64,000 bases of DNA from Clostridium sp. AM30-24 (GTDB taxonomy: Bacteria > Bacillota > Clostridia > Lachnospirales > Lachnospiraceae). The translations under genes and the position numbers were made by a program. The DNA lies in the NCBI RefSeq assembly GCF_003480435.1, contig NZ_QUJB01000002.1, forward strand, positions 182,122 through 246,121. The letters run 5' to 3'. The notes below the pieces were generated by a model that was given only the letters and a program-made list of their open reading frames with translations, had not been told where the DNA came from and did no database searches. Below are positions 8,655 through 17,026 of the stretch, in pieces; the stretch's first letter is position 1; the number at the start of each line of letters is the position of its first letter.

Positions 8655-8686
8655 CCTGAAATTGGATAAAGGATAAAAAGGATTAA

Positions 8687-8737
8687 AAAAGTGCCCTTTG
8701 CAGCAGATTTTTGAGGATTGCTGCTGAGGGCACTTTT
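8687..8737. terminator. Bidirectional intrinsic terminator between convergent genes
   Basis: AAAAGTGCCCT (from 8687) and AGGGCACTTTT (to 8737), with an added CAGCAG/CTGCTG stem, form a strong hairpin flanked by A and T runs. It can end both the NlpC/P60 transcript and the folT transcript. Confidence 0.88.
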
Positions 8738-8742
8738 GCGTA

Positions 8743-9327
8743 CTATCTTCTCTGGCGGTTTCCGGCATGAAGGATAATCTTAAATACGCCGGCCTGTTCC
8801 AGCGTCTTTGCCACAAGGAAAAAGATCAGGGAGTCCACAGGCCACTGGATCAGGTTCTTGATGGCGCGGGCCGGCAGGATCGCTAAAAATCCTTTTCCGT
8901 TTAAAAGCGTCAGCCAGTAGGTTCCGAGGATGATGTTGCAGAGAATGATCACCACGAGCTTTGCTGTGAGGATCCGCGGCAGGGAAAGGTTCTTTTTATA
9001 GAAGAACAGGCCGTAGATAAACGCCGCAAGCATCGCGTTGAACGTAAAGCCCGGCATAAATCCGCCGTCCGGCTTTAACATAAACTTGATCACATCCATA
9101 GCGCCGCCGAATAATCCGCCGACGACCGGGCCGAACAGATAATCCACCAGCATATTTGGGATCGAACCGAAGCCGATCTTTAAGTTTGGTGTGATCTTAA
9201 AAGAGTAGTATCCAAGTACAACGGATAGTGCGCCGAACATGGCGCAGGTAGTGATGGTGGTGACCTTCTTAAATTCACGGGATGATTCAAAGATCCTGGA
9301 AAAGAGGTCGTTTGAGCTTTTTTGCAT
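8743..9327 (-). CDS. folT: ECF transporter S component, folate type
   Basis: 194 residues, almost entirely membrane helices, with the ECF S-component character: N-terminal cytoplasmic stretch, then LGYYSFKITPNLKIGF and a GGLFGGAMDVIKFMLKPDGGF segment typical of the folate-family S components. It binds folate at the outer face and works with the shared EcfAA'T energising module, which is not in this window. The reading frame continues upstream to 9492, but that region is the riboswitch; the real ATG at 9327 follows AAAGGAGG by nine bases. The THF riboswitch upstream supports folate as substrate. Confidence 0.9.
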   Translation of the reverse strand: MQKSSNDLFSRIFESSREFKKVTTITTCAMFGALSVVLGYYSFKITPNLKIGFGSIPNMLVDYLFGPVVGGLFGGAMDVIKFMLKPDGGFMPGFTFNAMLAAFIYGLFFYKKNLSLPRILTAKLVVIILCNIILGTYWLTLLNGKGFLAILPARAIKNLIQWPVDSLIFFLVAKTLEQAGVFKIILHAGNRQRR

Positions 9328-9392
9328 AAAAAAATACCTCCTTTGCAGATTCTCGGACCACAACAGGAGATAATATACGGAGCTATCTTCTG

Positions 9393-9492
9393 ATGCAGCG
9401 GGATGCGATATGTGCACCGCGGGAAATTCCCTTCGTCCTGCCAGCAACTCCCTGTCTGGCGGGCACTTGACGCGCACACGTCTACTCTGCAT
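9393..9492 (-). promoter_or_regulatory. Tetrahydrofolate (THF) riboswitch upstream of folT
   Basis: On the minus strand the leader shows AGAGTAGA near the 5' end, GCGTCAAGTG, a long central hairpin, GACGAAGGG...CCCGCGGTG and CGCATCCCGCTGC, closed by an ATGCAG/CTGCAT P1 stem. These elements and their order match the THF-I riboswitch class that controls folT in Firmicutes. With folate sufficient, expression is expected to fall. About 65 bases separate it from the ATG, so a start-site or terminator switch is possible; none is obvious. Confidence 0.88.
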
Positions 9493-9643
9493 GTTTGTTT
9501 GATTTTCAGGGCGGTTGGCGCTCTGATGCCATTACAGTATCATGAAATGGGAAGATTGTAAAGAAGAACTTTGACGGGGCGGGGAAAATGGGATAAGTCA
9601 CCAGAAATGACAATTGTAATGGAGAGACTGTGAGTGCGGATAT

Positions 9644-9680
9644 GAAAAAGAGGTGAGAAATGGGGATTTTTCTCACCTCT
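9644..9680 (-). terminator. Intrinsic terminator of the ManD-like gene
   Basis: AGAGGTGAGAAA (9649-9660) pairs perfectly with TTTCTCACCTCT (9669-9680); on the minus strand it is followed by TTTTT. Confidence 0.88.
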
Positions 9681-9691
9681 AAAAACTTAAA

Positions 9692-10945
9692 CTACGGTGT
9701 CTGGAGGGAACCGTCAAAGTTTCTTGTCTGTGTCCATGTGGTTACCGGATGTGCCGGCGGGTATTTCTTAGCGGCTTCTTCGTCGATCTCTACGCCGAGA
9801 CCCGGAAGATCATTTCCGTATACAAAGCCGTCATTTCCGTACTCCGGCATGTTTTTAAATACTTCATGCAGCGCTTCATCCGCGTCGTGGCCTTTACTCT
9901 GCTGAAGGAAGTCATATGTCCGGACTCCGCTCCACTCCTGAAGACCAAAGTTCGGGATCGCAAGATCAATATTGATAAGCGCGGAAGCTGCAACCGGAGA
10001 CAGATCCGGCGGACAGTGCCAGCAGGTACGAACGCCGAACTCTGCGGCGAACGCGGCCATGCGGAGCGCAGGAGTGATTCCTCCAATATCGGAAATGTGA
10101 GCGCGGAGGTAATCGACGCTTCGATCGATCACGGCATTGTGCCATTCATTGTTATTCACATACAGTTCGCCGTGGCTTAAAGGCGTTGTACAGTAGTTGT
10201 GGATCTCTCTCAGCCAGCTGATATTTTCCGGTGAAACGACATCTTCTAAGAAGAATAGTCGGAACTGATCCATTTCTTTACAAAAACGTCGTGCCTCGAT
10301 CGGATTGATGCGTTCGTGGACATCATGGATGAACTCCAGAGAATCACCGAAGTGGGAACGAAGTTTTTCGAACATTTTAATTGTGTTCTGCATGTATTCC
10401 GGAGAATCAATGTAGATGCCGATCTGAGCGCCTTTTGCTGCCTGCTTCGGAGGCTCGCCGAATGGAGTTCCACCGTAGATTCCGTTCTGGCATCGCACGT
10501 AGCGAAGCCCGATCTCCTGATACTTTTCAACATTATCAATCAGTTCTTCTATGGTTCCACCGTCAGCATGCTGGTACACCGGGATACCGTCTCGGAGTTT
10601 CCCGCCCAATAGCTGATAGACGGGCATATTTGCCATTTTTCCCTTGATGTCCCAGAGCGCCATGTCAACACCGGAGATCGCATTGTTTTCAATTGGACCA
10701 GATCTCCAGTATGCATTCTGATGCATAAGCTGCCAGAGATCGGAGATACGGTCTACATCACGACCGATCAGTAATGGTTCAATATACTGTTCAATCAGAT
10801 TTTTAATAGTAGCTGTACGATATGAAAAGGTAGCACAGCCAAGACCGTATAAGCCTTGTTCGGTTGTTTCTACTTTTACAACGAGAAGATTGATACCGCC
10901 GGGAGCAGTTTCGATGACCTGGACGGAACGGATTTTTGGAAGCAT
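9692..10945 (-). CDS. Enolase-superfamily sugar-acid dehydratase, ManD/RspA type
   Basis: 417-residue enolase-superfamily enzyme closest in pattern to D-mannonate dehydratase ManD and starvation-sensing RspA. The three metal ligands are in place (Asp208 in HDVHER, Glu234 in FLEDVVSPE, Glu260 in SHGE), with candidate catalytic His210 and His310 (CWHCPPDLSPV), spaced as in ManD. The expected reaction is dehydration of a C6 sugar acid such as D-mannonate or D-gluconate to the 2-keto-3-deoxy acid; some members are barely active, so the substrate is open. GGAGGAAA precedes the ATG. It is divergent from a TRAP uptake operon, and both promoters share an operator-like 12-mer, which points to uptake and first-step catabolism of one acid sugar. 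Confidence 0.85.
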   Translation of the reverse strand: MLPKIRSVQVIETAPGGINLLVVKVETTEQGLYGLGCATFSYRTATIKNLIEQYIEPLLIGRDVDRISDLWQLMHQNAYWRSGPIENNAISGVDMALWDIKGKMANMPVYQLLGGKLRDGIPVYQHADGGTIEELIDNVEKYQEIGLRYVRCQNGIYGGTPFGEPPKQAAKGAQIGIYIDSPEYMQNTIKMFEKLRSHFGDSLEFIHDVHERINPIEARRFCKEMDQFRLFFLEDVVSPENISWLREIHNYCTTPLSHGELYVNNNEWHNAVIDRSVDYLRAHISDIGGITPALRMAAFAAEFGVRTCWHCPPDLSPVAASALINIDLAIPNFGLQEWSGVRTYDFLQQSKGHDADEALHEVFKNMPEYGNDGFVYGNDLPGLGVEIDEEAAKKYPPAHPVTTWTQTRNFDGSLQTP

Positions 10946-10980
10946 AATATTTCCTCCTTATGAAGTCAAATACAATATAG

Positions 10981-11162
10981 GTAATACAAGTTCACTATAA
11001 ATGATTTTCGAATAAAAGACAAGCAAAAAACAAAAAAAGATAAAAACAGTGCATAATGTCCAAAAAAATGGGAGAATAGTGCACTATATGCATAAAAATA
11101 CGCAGAGCGACGTTGGAATATTGACACACAACATGAGACGTGGTACTATTAACTTGTATTAC
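10981..11162. promoter_or_regulatory. Divergent promoters with a shared GntR-type operator
   Basis: Rightward: TTGACA (11121-11126), 17-base spacer, TACTAT (11144-11149). Leftward: TTGTCT (11017-11022), 17-base spacer, TATAGT (10994-10999). Immediately after each -10 is the same 12-mer AACTTGTATTAC, at 11151-11162 (+) and 10981-10992 (-). On the right it extends to the palindrome TTGTATTACAA (11154-11164), which fits the FadR-subfamily pattern TNGTNNNACNA. The placement implies repression of both units, most likely by the GntR protein encoded at 14293. Confidence 0.72.
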
Positions 11163-11195
11163 AAATAAATGCAAAAACTCAATGGAGGGAATGTT

Positions 11196-12302
11196 ATGAA
11201 AAGAAAATTGGCAATCGTTTTAGCAGCGGCAATGGCGGCAATGTCCATGACAGGATGTCTAAACAATGCGTCAACTACGACGACATCCCAGACAACTGTG
11301 GCAACTGCGGAAATCTCATCAGAAGCAGAAACCAATGAGACAAAGAAAACATCGGAGGGAGAAGACTACACATATCAGTTTGATGCATCAAATGTTGAAA
11401 AACATACATTTTCTTTATCAACAACAGCACCTAGCGGAAGCGCACTGGCAGATGTGACTCACCATTTTGCTGATAAAGTAGAAGAGCTTTCTGATGGAAG
11501 GATGAAAGTAGATGTATTTGAGGGCTCTGCACTGGGAACTGAGGCGCAGAATCTGGAGGCATTAACGGCCGGTACACTGGATATGGCAGTAATTGCAGTT
11601 GAATTCTATGTAAACTCTATTCCTCAGTTAGGCGCACTGATTCTTCCGTATATGTATGATGATTATGATCAGGTACAAAAAGTGCTTGAAAGCGAGGCGG
11701 GCGAATACGCGTCTGAACAGCTTCGCAACGTTGCGAAAGTACAGAACCTTGGATATTATGTAATGGCATTTCGTAATATGTACACAACAAAACCAATCAA
11801 TAGTGTTGATGATTTAAAGGGATTCAAGATGAGAGTTCCGGAATCTTCCCTGTATGTAGATACATTCCGTATGTTAGGGGCAGCTCCAACTCCGTTAGCA
11901 ACTGGTGAGATTTACACAGCAATAGATACTGGCGTCGTAGATGGCGTTGAGAATACTCCGGATGGCTGTTTACATTTGTCGTGGTTTGAGGTTGCACCAT
12001 ACTTCAATAAGACAAACCATCTGAACGCTCCTACAACATTCTCAATGTCAGCATCTGTTTTCGATAAATTAAACGATGATGAAAAGAACTTATTATTGCA
12101 GGCGGGTCTGGACGCCTCCCATTATGGTTTGGAATCTACCAAGACTTCTGATGCTGAAAACCGTAAGGCATTGGAAGAAAAGATGACATTCGTTGATTCT
12201 GATGTTGAATCCATGCGCGCGATGATTGATTACAACGCATATGATTTTATGCAGTCCGACGAGGCAAAGAAATTATTTGAGCTGGTACAGAAGAATAAGT
12301 GA
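11196..12302 (+). CDS. TRAP transporter solute-binding lipoprotein, DctP type
   Basis: 368-residue extracytoplasmic binding protein of a TRAP transporter. The signal peptide ends in the lipobox SMTGC, so it is anchored as a lipoprotein, followed by a Thr/Ser/Glu-rich linker. The DctP domain includes the ligand-gripping region around FKMRVPESSLY and the later GVVDGVENTPDG. Such proteins bind carboxylates or sugar acids and deliver them to the QM membrane subunits, driven by Na+ or H+. The ATG at 11196 with GGAGGGA ahead is preferred to the ATG at 11169. It is first in an operon with the dctQ- and dctM-like genes, separated by a hairpin. Confidence 0.9.
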   Translation: MKRKLAIVLAAAMAAMSMTGCLNNASTTTTSQTTVATAEISSEAETNETKKTSEGEDYTYQFDASNVEKHTFSLSTTAPSGSALADVTHHFADKVEELSDGRMKVDVFEGSALGTEAQNLEALTAGTLDMAVIAVEFYVNSIPQLGALILPYMYDDYDQVQKVLESEAGEYASEQLRNVAKVQNLGYYVMAFRNMYTTKPINSVDDLKGFKMRVPESSLYVDTFRMLGAAPTPLATGEIYTAIDTGVVDGVENTPDGCLHLSWFEVAPYFNKTNHLNAPTTFSMSASVFDKLNDDEKNLLLQAGLDASHYGLESTKTSDAENRKALEEKMTFVDSDVESMRAMIDYNAYDFMQSDEAKKLFELVQKNK

Positions 12303-12338
12303 TTTTGGATAAAACTTGTGAATATTGATTCGCATGTA

Positions 12339-12376
12339 CAGGTGGGCGGTGTCAAGTCTGCCCACCTGATTTTTTT
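12339..12376 (+). terminator. Intra-operon terminator or attenuator between dctP- and dctQ-like genes
   Basis: CAGGTGGGC (12339-12347) pairs with GCCCACCTG (12360-12368), followed by seven T residues (12370-12376). As the next gene starts at 12415 on the same strand with no clear promoter, partial termination here would give more binding protein than membrane subunits. Confidence 0.78.
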
Positions 12377-12414
12377 AGGGATATTCTGTTTGATGTCAGT
12401 GGAGGAATTTCGCG

Positions 12415-12921
12415 ATGGAAGTGTTGAAGAGGGTAAAGAAAGTCATAGATGAATTATTGTTATGGGTAATTATTTTTTTGTTTTTGATGATGTTTGGAAT
12501 AACCAATCTGAATGTTATTATGCGTTATTTCTTTAATAGCCCGATTGTCTTTTCTGTGGAAATGGGACGTTATTGTTTCGTATCGATTATATTCTTGGGA
12601 GCAATCTTTACAACGAGGGAGGATCGTCATATTCATGTGGATTTTTTCACAGGCATGTTCCCTGAAAAGATACAGGAAATAATTGCACAATTTGGACGTT
12701 TTTTAATGGTGGTGTTTTTTGGAATCACCACAATATATACGTGTCGTATGGCAATACTGAATATTTCGGTTTCTTCATCGGCAATGAAAATTCCAATGGC
12801 GATTCCATACGGAATTATGGCATTTGGATGTGCGGGTATTGTATTAGAATCTGCTATTAACATAATAGAATTTCATTTGGGATTGAAAAAACATAAGAAA
12901 AATATTGAGGAGGAAATGTAA
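12415..12921 (+). CDS. TRAP transporter small permease, DctQ type
   Basis: 168 residues with four predicted membrane helices and the DctQ signature NVIMRYFFNSPIVFSVEMGRYCFV. DctQ is the small membrane subunit that contacts DctM and the binding protein. GGAGGAAT precedes the ATG by several bases. The stop is two bases before the dctM-like start, so the two are translationally coupled. Codons are notably rich in A and T compared with the genes outside the 9.7-15 kb cassette. Confidence 0.9.
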   Translation: MEVLKRVKKVIDELLLWVIIFLFLMMFGITNLNVIMRYFFNSPIVFSVEMGRYCFVSIIFLGAIFTTREDRHIHVDFFTGMFPEKIQEIIAQFGRFLMVVFFGITTIYTCRMAILNISVSSSAMKIPMAIPYGIMAFGCAGIVLESAINIIEFHLGLKKHKKNIEEEM

Positions 12922-12923
12922 AT

Positions 12924-14204
12924 ATGTCAGTATTGTTGATATCTTTTTTTGCACTCCTTCTGATTGGAGTTCCGGTTGCAGCTGTTATGGGAATTTCTTC
13001 CATGCTGTATCTGCTAACGAGAGGAACTGATATCCTCACAATTCCGCAACGCATGTTTGCTGGCGCTGATTCTTTTACTTTGATGGCGATTCCGTTATAT
13101 ATTTTCGCAGGAGAAATTATGAACCGCTGTGGAATTACAAGAAGAATTTTTAAATTCGCCTCAGAAATTGTAGGATTCTTGCCAGGCGGTCTTGCTTTGG
13201 TAAATGTCCTCGCATCAACTATGTTTGCGGGAATTTCGGGTTCAACTTCTGCAGACGTTGCTTCTTTAGGCGTCATGGAGATTGGGGGGATGACGGAGGC
13301 AGGATACAGCAAATCATATTCGACAGCTATTACATGTGCGTCAGCGACGATTGGTTCCATTATCCCTCCGTCCATTCTAATGGTACTTTATTCTTCTATT
13401 ACGGGGATTTCTTGTGGTAAATTGTTTGTGGCTGGAATGATTCCTGGAATTATGGTATCCGTATCACAAATGATATATTGTCTTTATAAAGCAAAGACTG
13501 ATCCGGAGAACTGCGATGGTAACTATCGGCCAAAGTTTAATTCCCATAATCTTCTTGTTGCAGCGAAGGATGCCATTCCGGCTATGATTATGCCAGTGAT
13601 TATTATTGGCGGTACATTATCAGGTGTGTTTACCGCAACAGAGGCTGGTGCTGTCGCTGGTCTGTATGGCGTTATTATTGGTGTATTTTATTACAGAGAA
13701 TTTCATTTTCATGATATGATCGAAACAATTAAATCTACAGCGTTTACAGTTGGACAGAGTTCTCTAATTTTTGCAGCAACAAGTGCTTTCAGCTATTGTA
13801 TTGCGATTTTACAGCTTCCGAATAAGTTAAGCATATGGATTTCTGGACTTACAACAAACGTTTATATTATTATGTTCCTAATGATCCTCGCTATGATGAT
13901 CATCGGCTGCTTTATGGATACGACTCCGGCGGCAATCATTATGGTACCAATCTTCCAGCCATTGGCGGCGAGCTTCGGATTTGACCCGATTCATTTTGGA
14001 ATGGTTATGGTTCTGACATTTATTTTCGGTGGAATTACTCCGCCTGTCGGTGCGACTCTCTTTATTGCAAGTTCGGTTGGTCAGATCTCCTTGGCGAAGC
14101 TCGTAAAAGAAATGTGGCCGTTGATTCTTCTTTTCTTCATTGTAATGATGCTTGTGGCATATATTCCGGCAATATCAACATTTCTTCCAACGCTGGTAGC
14201 ATAA
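12924..14204 (+). CDS. TRAP transporter large permease, DctM type
   Basis: 426-residue polytopic carrier of the TRAP/DctM (IT superfamily) type. Typical stretches are GVPVAAVMGISS at the N-terminus, FAGISGSTSADVASLG in the first half and the matching GGITPPVGATLF in the second, which form the two re-entrant hairpins carrying substrate and Na+. AGGAGG lies upstream of the ATG, inside the dctQ-like gene end. It completes a P-Q-M operon and is followed after 88 bases by the GntR regulator gene, probably on the same transcript. Confidence 0.92.
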   Translation: MSVLLISFFALLLIGVPVAAVMGISSMLYLLTRGTDILTIPQRMFAGADSFTLMAIPLYIFAGEIMNRCGITRRIFKFASEIVGFLPGGLALVNVLASTMFAGISGSTSADVASLGVMEIGGMTEAGYSKSYSTAITCASATIGSIIPPSILMVLYSSITGISCGKLFVAGMIPGIMVSVSQMIYCLYKAKTDPENCDGNYRPKFNSHNLLVAAKDAIPAMIMPVIIIGGTLSGVFTATEAGAVAGLYGVIIGVFYYREFHFHDMIETIKSTAFTVGQSSLIFAATSAFSYCIAILQLPNKLSIWISGLTTNVYIIMFLMILAMMIIGCFMDTTPAAIIMVPIFQPLAASFGFDPIHFGMVMVLTFIFGGITPPVGATLFIASSVGQISLAKLVKEMWPLILLFFIVMMLVAYIPAISTFLPTLVA

Positions 14205-14292
14205 GATAAGCATTTTTTCGTAAGGACTTGCGTTTTAGAATCTATACATTTAGAATAGAGACATAAAAACTCATTTAAAAGGAGTTATATAT

Positions 14293-14985
14293 ATGGACAA
14301 ACCTGAAAATGTGATAGATCATATTATGCAATACATGAAGAGTAAAATTGATGATGGAAGTTGGGCGATTGGAGAAAAAATACCATCGGAAAATGAATTG
14401 TGTAGAGAATTGGGATATAGCCGTACCAGTATTCGCAGTGCAATTCAAAGATACAATGTTTTGGGAATACTTAAAAGTGAGCGGGGAAAAGGAACATTTG
14501 TATGCTTAGATCAGGTATATCTTCCGGATCAACGAATACTCAATGCAAGTGGGTCGGTAGAAAAAATTGAAATGAAAAATTATCTGACCTGGCTACAAGC
14601 GAGAAAACTCATAGAACCGGAGATTGCATATGCGGTAGCTCAAAATGCGACACCGGAGCTGGTTAAGAAACTTCGTCAGATTAACTATGAACAACATAAC
14701 GCAATTGGGAACTCTTTGTTATATAATCAGAAGGAAATGGAATTTCATATAACGATTGCCGAGGCATATGGAAATCCGATTATTTCAAATATAATACATC
14801 AAATATTGGGAAATCCTAATATGCTGACATATGGAAATGATAAATTTGGATTTCTTGGTGGAATTTATTATCATTTTCTTATCACAGACGCAATTGCGCG
14901 GCATGATGCAAAAGAGGCAAAGAAACTTATGGATGAACATGATGATGTTAAAAAAAGAGTAGAGAACTTTGTACAAACGGAATAG
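14293..14985 (+). CDS. GntR family regulator, FadR/FCD subfamily
   Basis: 230 residues. A winged helix (about 8-72, with GEKIPSENELCRELGYSRTSIRSAI) is followed by an all-helical FCD ligand domain whose EFHITIAEAYGN and late His residues are consistent with a metal-supported carboxylate site. FadR-type repressors release DNA on binding an acid metabolite. AAGGAG precedes the ATG. Its position after the TRAP genes and the FadR-like palindrome at both divergent promoters make it the likely local regulator. Like the TRAP genes it is A+T rich. A terminator follows. Confidence 0.9.
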   Translation: MDKPENVIDHIMQYMKSKIDDGSWAIGEKIPSENELCRELGYSRTSIRSAIQRYNVLGILKSERGKGTFVCLDQVYLPDQRILNASGSVEKIEMKNYLTWLQARKLIEPEIAYAVAQNATPELVKKLRQINYEQHNAIGNSLLYNQKEMEFHITIAEAYGNPIISNIIHQILGNPNMLTYGNDKFGFLGGIYYHFLITDAIARHDAKEAKKLMDEHDDVKKRVENFVQTE

Positions 14986-14995
14986 TGGATAATAT

Positions 14996-15036
14996 AAAGG
15001 ATGTTAAATCATTGTATGGTCTAACATCCTTTATGT
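14996..15036 (+). terminator. Terminator closing the TRAP/GntR cassette
   Basis: AAAGGATGTTA (14996-15006) pairs with TAACATCCTTT (15022-15032) and is followed by a T-rich stretch. Confidence 0.82.
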
Positions 15037-15197
15037 TTAAAAGCGCTTTTGACGAATCTAAAAGTAAAATCGTACACTTTTTTGGTGCTTTGATGCATAT
15101 ACATTTTGTTATCACTGATTTATAATACATCAAAGTTTGGCAAAATATGAAATTTTGATGCAGGATATTTCAAATTTGAGACACAGGAGAATTACAT

Positions 15198-16556
15198 ATG
15201 CAGAAAAGTGAGGTAAAGGATCTGACAGTCGGATCGCCAATGAAGCTGATCTTAAGCTTCGCGGTTCCGATGCTGCTGGGATTTCTTTTTCAGCAGTTTT
15301 ATAACATGGTAGACACGATCATTGTCGGAAAATGTCTGGGAGTATCGTCTCTGGCGGCGGTTGGATCGACGGGGTCGATCAACTTTATGATCATCAGTTT
15401 CTGTACCGGTGCCTGCAGCGGATTTGCGATTCCGGTGGCGCAGAAGTTCGGCGCGGGAGATTACAAGGGAATGAGAAAGTTCGTGGCGAATGCCGGATGG
15501 CTTTCAGCGGTGTTTGCGGTGGTCATGACGACGGTCGTAGGTGCACTCTGCATGAATATTTTACAGTGGATGAATACGCCGGAGGATATTATTCAGGGCG
15601 CATATGATTATATTTTTGTGATCTTCCTTGGAATTCCGGTCACTTACCTTTATAACATGCTGGCGGGAATTATTCGCAGCCTCGGCGACAGCAAGACCCC
15701 GGTCTATTTTCTGCTGTTATCGTCCCTCCTGAACATCGGTCTTGATTTCTTTACGATCCTGGGACTCGGCATGGGTGTGGGCGGACCGGCTCTGGCTACG
15801 GTAATCTCGCAGGGAATTTCGGCAGTGCTCTGTCTGATCTACATGATCCGGCACTATCCGATCCTTCATATGAAAGACGAAGAGTGGAAGCCGGATGGAC
15901 GCATGCTCGGCACACTCTGCAGCATGGGGATTCCTATGGGACTTCAGTATTCCATCACGGCCATCGGCAGCGTTGTGCTCCAGACTGCGGTAAATTCTCT
16001 GGGTTCTATGGCGGTTGCGGCCGTTTCTACGGGAAGCAAGGTCAGTATGTTCTTCTGCTGTCCGTTTGATGCTCTGGGTGGAACCATGGCGACTTACGCG
16101 GGACAGAACGTGGGTGCGAAGAAGCTTGACCGTGTGAAAGAGGGACTGAAGGCGGCAAGCCTGATCGGTATCGTCTACTCCCTGATCGCGTTTGTGATCC
16201 TGTTCTTTGGCGGAAAGCATATCGCGCTTCTCTTTATGGACGCGGATCAGACGGAGATCATTGGGCGCGTTGCGATGTTCCTCATTGGAAACAGCATGTT
16301 CTATATTCCGCTTACCTTTGTAAATGTTGTGCGCTTTACGATCCAGGGAATGGGATTTTCTACATTTGCGATCTTTGCGGGTGTCTGCGAGATGGCGGCG
16401 AGATCTCTCGTGGGATTCTGCCTCGTTCCGGTCTTCGGATTCCTTCCGGCATGCTTTGCGAGCCCGTTAGCATGGATCTTCGCGGATGCCTTCCTGATCC
16501 CGGCGTTTTTCCACTGCATGAAAAAATTAAAAGTTCTTTTTGGGGAAACTGCATAA
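15198..16556 (+). CDS. MATE family efflux transporter
   Basis: 452-residue multidrug and toxin extrusion carrier with about twelve membrane helices and two related halves. Family features include the N-terminal PMKLILSFAVPMLLGFLFQQFYNMVDTI-like region (PxLxxxLxQ-fold, DTIIVGKCLG) and the second-half GAKKLDRVKEG. MATE pumps export cationic drugs or metabolites against Na+ or H+ entry. ACAGGAGA precedes the ATG. Base composition returns to that of the chromosome background here, unlike the preceding cassette. The small hydrophilic gene at 16639 may share the transcript. Confidence 0.92.
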   Translation: MQKSEVKDLTVGSPMKLILSFAVPMLLGFLFQQFYNMVDTIIVGKCLGVSSLAAVGSTGSINFMIISFCTGACSGFAIPVAQKFGAGDYKGMRKFVANAGWLSAVFAVVMTTVVGALCMNILQWMNTPEDIIQGAYDYIFVIFLGIPVTYLYNMLAGIIRSLGDSKTPVYFLLLSSLLNIGLDFFTILGLGMGVGGPALATVISQGISAVLCLIYMIRHYPILHMKDEEWKPDGRMLGTLCSMGIPMGLQYSITAIGSVVLQTAVNSLGSMAVAAVSTGSKVSMFFCCPFDALGGTMATYAGQNVGAKKLDRVKEGLKAASLIGIVYSLIAFVILFFGGKHIALLFMDADQTEIIGRVAMFLIGNSMFYIPLTFVNVVRFTIQGMGFSTFAIFAGVCEMAARSLVGFCLVPVFGFLPACFASPLAWIFADAFLIPAFFHCMKKLKVLFGETA

Positions 16557-16638
16557 TCGTCAAGGAACGGACCATAATAGAGGATGCAGCGGCGGAAAAT
16601 GTCCGCGGCATGAAAACCACTCTAGGAGGTACGAAAAA

Positions 16639-16815
16639 ATGGCAAGAAACAGCTATGATATGGACGACAACATGAAGAGCAGCGAGTCTGAGACCTACGA
16701 TAAGACAAAGAATCAGAGCAGAAACAGCCAGAACCGTTCTGAAAACAGCAGCCAGAATCGCACAAGAAACAGTTCCAGGGACTCTATGGATAATGGCAGA
16801 AACTGCAAGAGATAA
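16639..16815 (+). CDS. Small Asn/Ser/Arg-rich hydrophilic protein
   Basis: A 58-residue open frame with a strong Shine-Dalgarno (AGGAGG, eight bases upstream of the ATG) and an intrinsic terminator after it. The product starts MARNSYDMDDNM and is dominated by Asn, Ser, Arg, Lys and Gln, with no hydrophobic core, signal or Cys motif (one Cys near the end). It is probably disordered. The composition recalls small hydrophilic spore proteins, but no SASP signature is recognisable and I assign no function. It lies 82 bases after the MATE gene. Confidence 0.72.
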   Translation: MARNSYDMDDNMKSSESETYDKTKNQSRNSQNRSENSSQNRTRNSSRDSMDNGRNCKR

Positions 16816-16866
16816 AAAGATGCGGATGTGAAGACAGCACACATTCGCAGAATATGATGAAAGCGG

Positions 16867-16896
16867 CGGCAGGAATAGAACTTGCCGCTGTTTTTA
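16867..16896 (+). terminator. Intrinsic terminator after the small hydrophilic gene
   Basis: GCGGCAGG (16867-16874) pairs with CTTGCCGC (16882-16889), then G and five T. The T-tract is also the first five bases of the palindromic repeat that follows. Confidence 0.8.
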
Positions 16897-16942
16897 TGCA
16901 ACAGGAAATTCCGAGGAATTCCCTGTTGCATAAAAAGGCACC
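16892..16942. repeat. Palindromic repeat, family A copy 1
   Basis: A 46-base palindrome (16892-16937): 22-base arms beginning TTTTTATGCAACAGG, centre GA, one mismatch, followed by GGCAC. A second copy is at 28771-28816. At the C/T position of the left arm (ATGCAAC here, ATGTAAC there) the right arm changes to match, so pairing is preserved. Confidence 0.88.
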
Positions 16943-17026
16943 TTCTTTTTGTATAACAGTGTACATAGAACCTGTCCGGGCCGCCCGGCATACCTTACAT
17001 TAAGGATATGTTTCAGGAGAAGGTAT

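Noticed and set aside
9328..9492. N-terminal extension of folT to 9492
   Set aside because: The extension is the THF riboswitch; a strong ribosome site precedes the ATG at 9327.
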